A stretch of 15,716 nucleotides of DNA from Gemmatimonadaceae bacterium (GTDB taxonomy: Bacteria > Gemmatimonadota > Gemmatimonadetes > Gemmatimonadales > Gemmatimonadaceae): assembly GCA_014379705.1 (NCBI GenBank), contig JACMLI010000590.1, positions 1-15,716 on the forward strand, given 5' to 3'. Shown in pieces: positions 15,555-15,716 of this stretch. The translations under genes were made by a program, and so were the position numbers. The notes beneath the pieces are model-generated. The model had not been told where the DNA came from. It searched no databases and saw nothing but the letters and a program-made list of their open reading frames with translations. The stretch's first letter is position 1; each line of letters opens with the position of its first letter.

Positions 15555-15716
15555 ATGCCTTCCCTCTTTGAATCCATGCGACCGGCGACACTGGCGTGGG
15601 CCACACGTCGACTGCTCGCGATCGTGACGAATCGTCGCGCAGAGCGGGCCCCCGCAATGCTGGTGCTGCCTGACGAGGATTCGGCCGCGGACCAGGCCTT
15701 CACCAGCGCGTCACTC
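15555..15716 (+). CDS. 5' end of an unrecognised gene running off the window
   Basis: An ATG at 15555, with AGGG six bases upstream, opens a frame without stop to the last base (54 codons). The product starts MPSLFESMRPATLAWATRRL and continues with a basic stretch and an acidic patch (LPDEDSAADQ). It begins eight bases after the preceding small frame ends, which suggests an operon if both are real. Too short to name; the true start could also be the ATG at 15576. Confidence 0.45.
   Translation, partial: MPSLFESMRPATLAWATRRLLAIVTNRRAERAPAMLVLPDEDSAADQAFTSASL

Overview
The window is a GC-rich bacterial chromosome segment with tight gene packing, strongly GC-biased third codon positions and several GTG starts. 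No rRNA, tRNA, IS element or CRISPR array was seen. A multidomain membrane Ser/Thr kinase, a cytosolic trypsin-fold protease, a secreted amidohydrolase and an intergenic palindrome built from GCTGGTT-like words would fit a soil-type lineage such as Gemmatimonadota or Acidobacteriota. That placement is inference, since no marker gene is present.

Positions 38-502 (minus) carry msrB, a methionine-R-sulfoxide reductase. It is divergent from a six-gene operon (714-7418, plus) for a branched-chain-amino-acid-type (HAAT) ABC transporter: LivF ATPase, LivG ATPase, a long-chain acyl-CoA synthetase-like AMP ligase, LivH permease, LivM permease and a substrate-binding lipoprotein. The first five genes are joined by stop/start overlaps (GTGA or ATGA). 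A good sigma-70 promoter at 648-675 lies inside the longest possible livF reading frame and so favours the downstream start. The embedded acyl-CoA ligase suggests uptake of a carboxylic acid that is activated to its CoA thioester on entry, rather than plain amino acid uptake.

Positions 7561-10675 (plus) hold a two-gene unit: a 160-residue protein of unknown function with a lysine-rich tail, then, 4 bases later, an 875-residue protein that joins about ten membrane segments, a GAF-like domain, a four-cysteine zinc ribbon and a complete Hanks-type Ser/Thr kinase with an unusually long activation segment. A perfect hairpin precedes the unit. Facing it on the minus strand (10672-12348) is a cytosolic trypsin-fold protease with His/Asp/Ser triad motifs; the two stop codons interlock.

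A secreted metal-dependent amidohydrolase (12564-13961, plus) is divergent from the protease. It is followed by a large imperfect palindrome (13974-14155) that separates it from a convergent small ABM-fold protein (14131-14436, minus); the palindrome encodes that protein's last residues. Upstream of the ABM gene, on the same strand, is a TetR-family regulator (14615-15265). The right edge holds a possible small gene (15298-15546) and the start of another open frame that runs off the window (15555-15716).

The heptamer GTTAGGC occurs five times, always on the plus strand, and accounts for every in-frame TTA leucine codon in the confidently called plus-strand genes.
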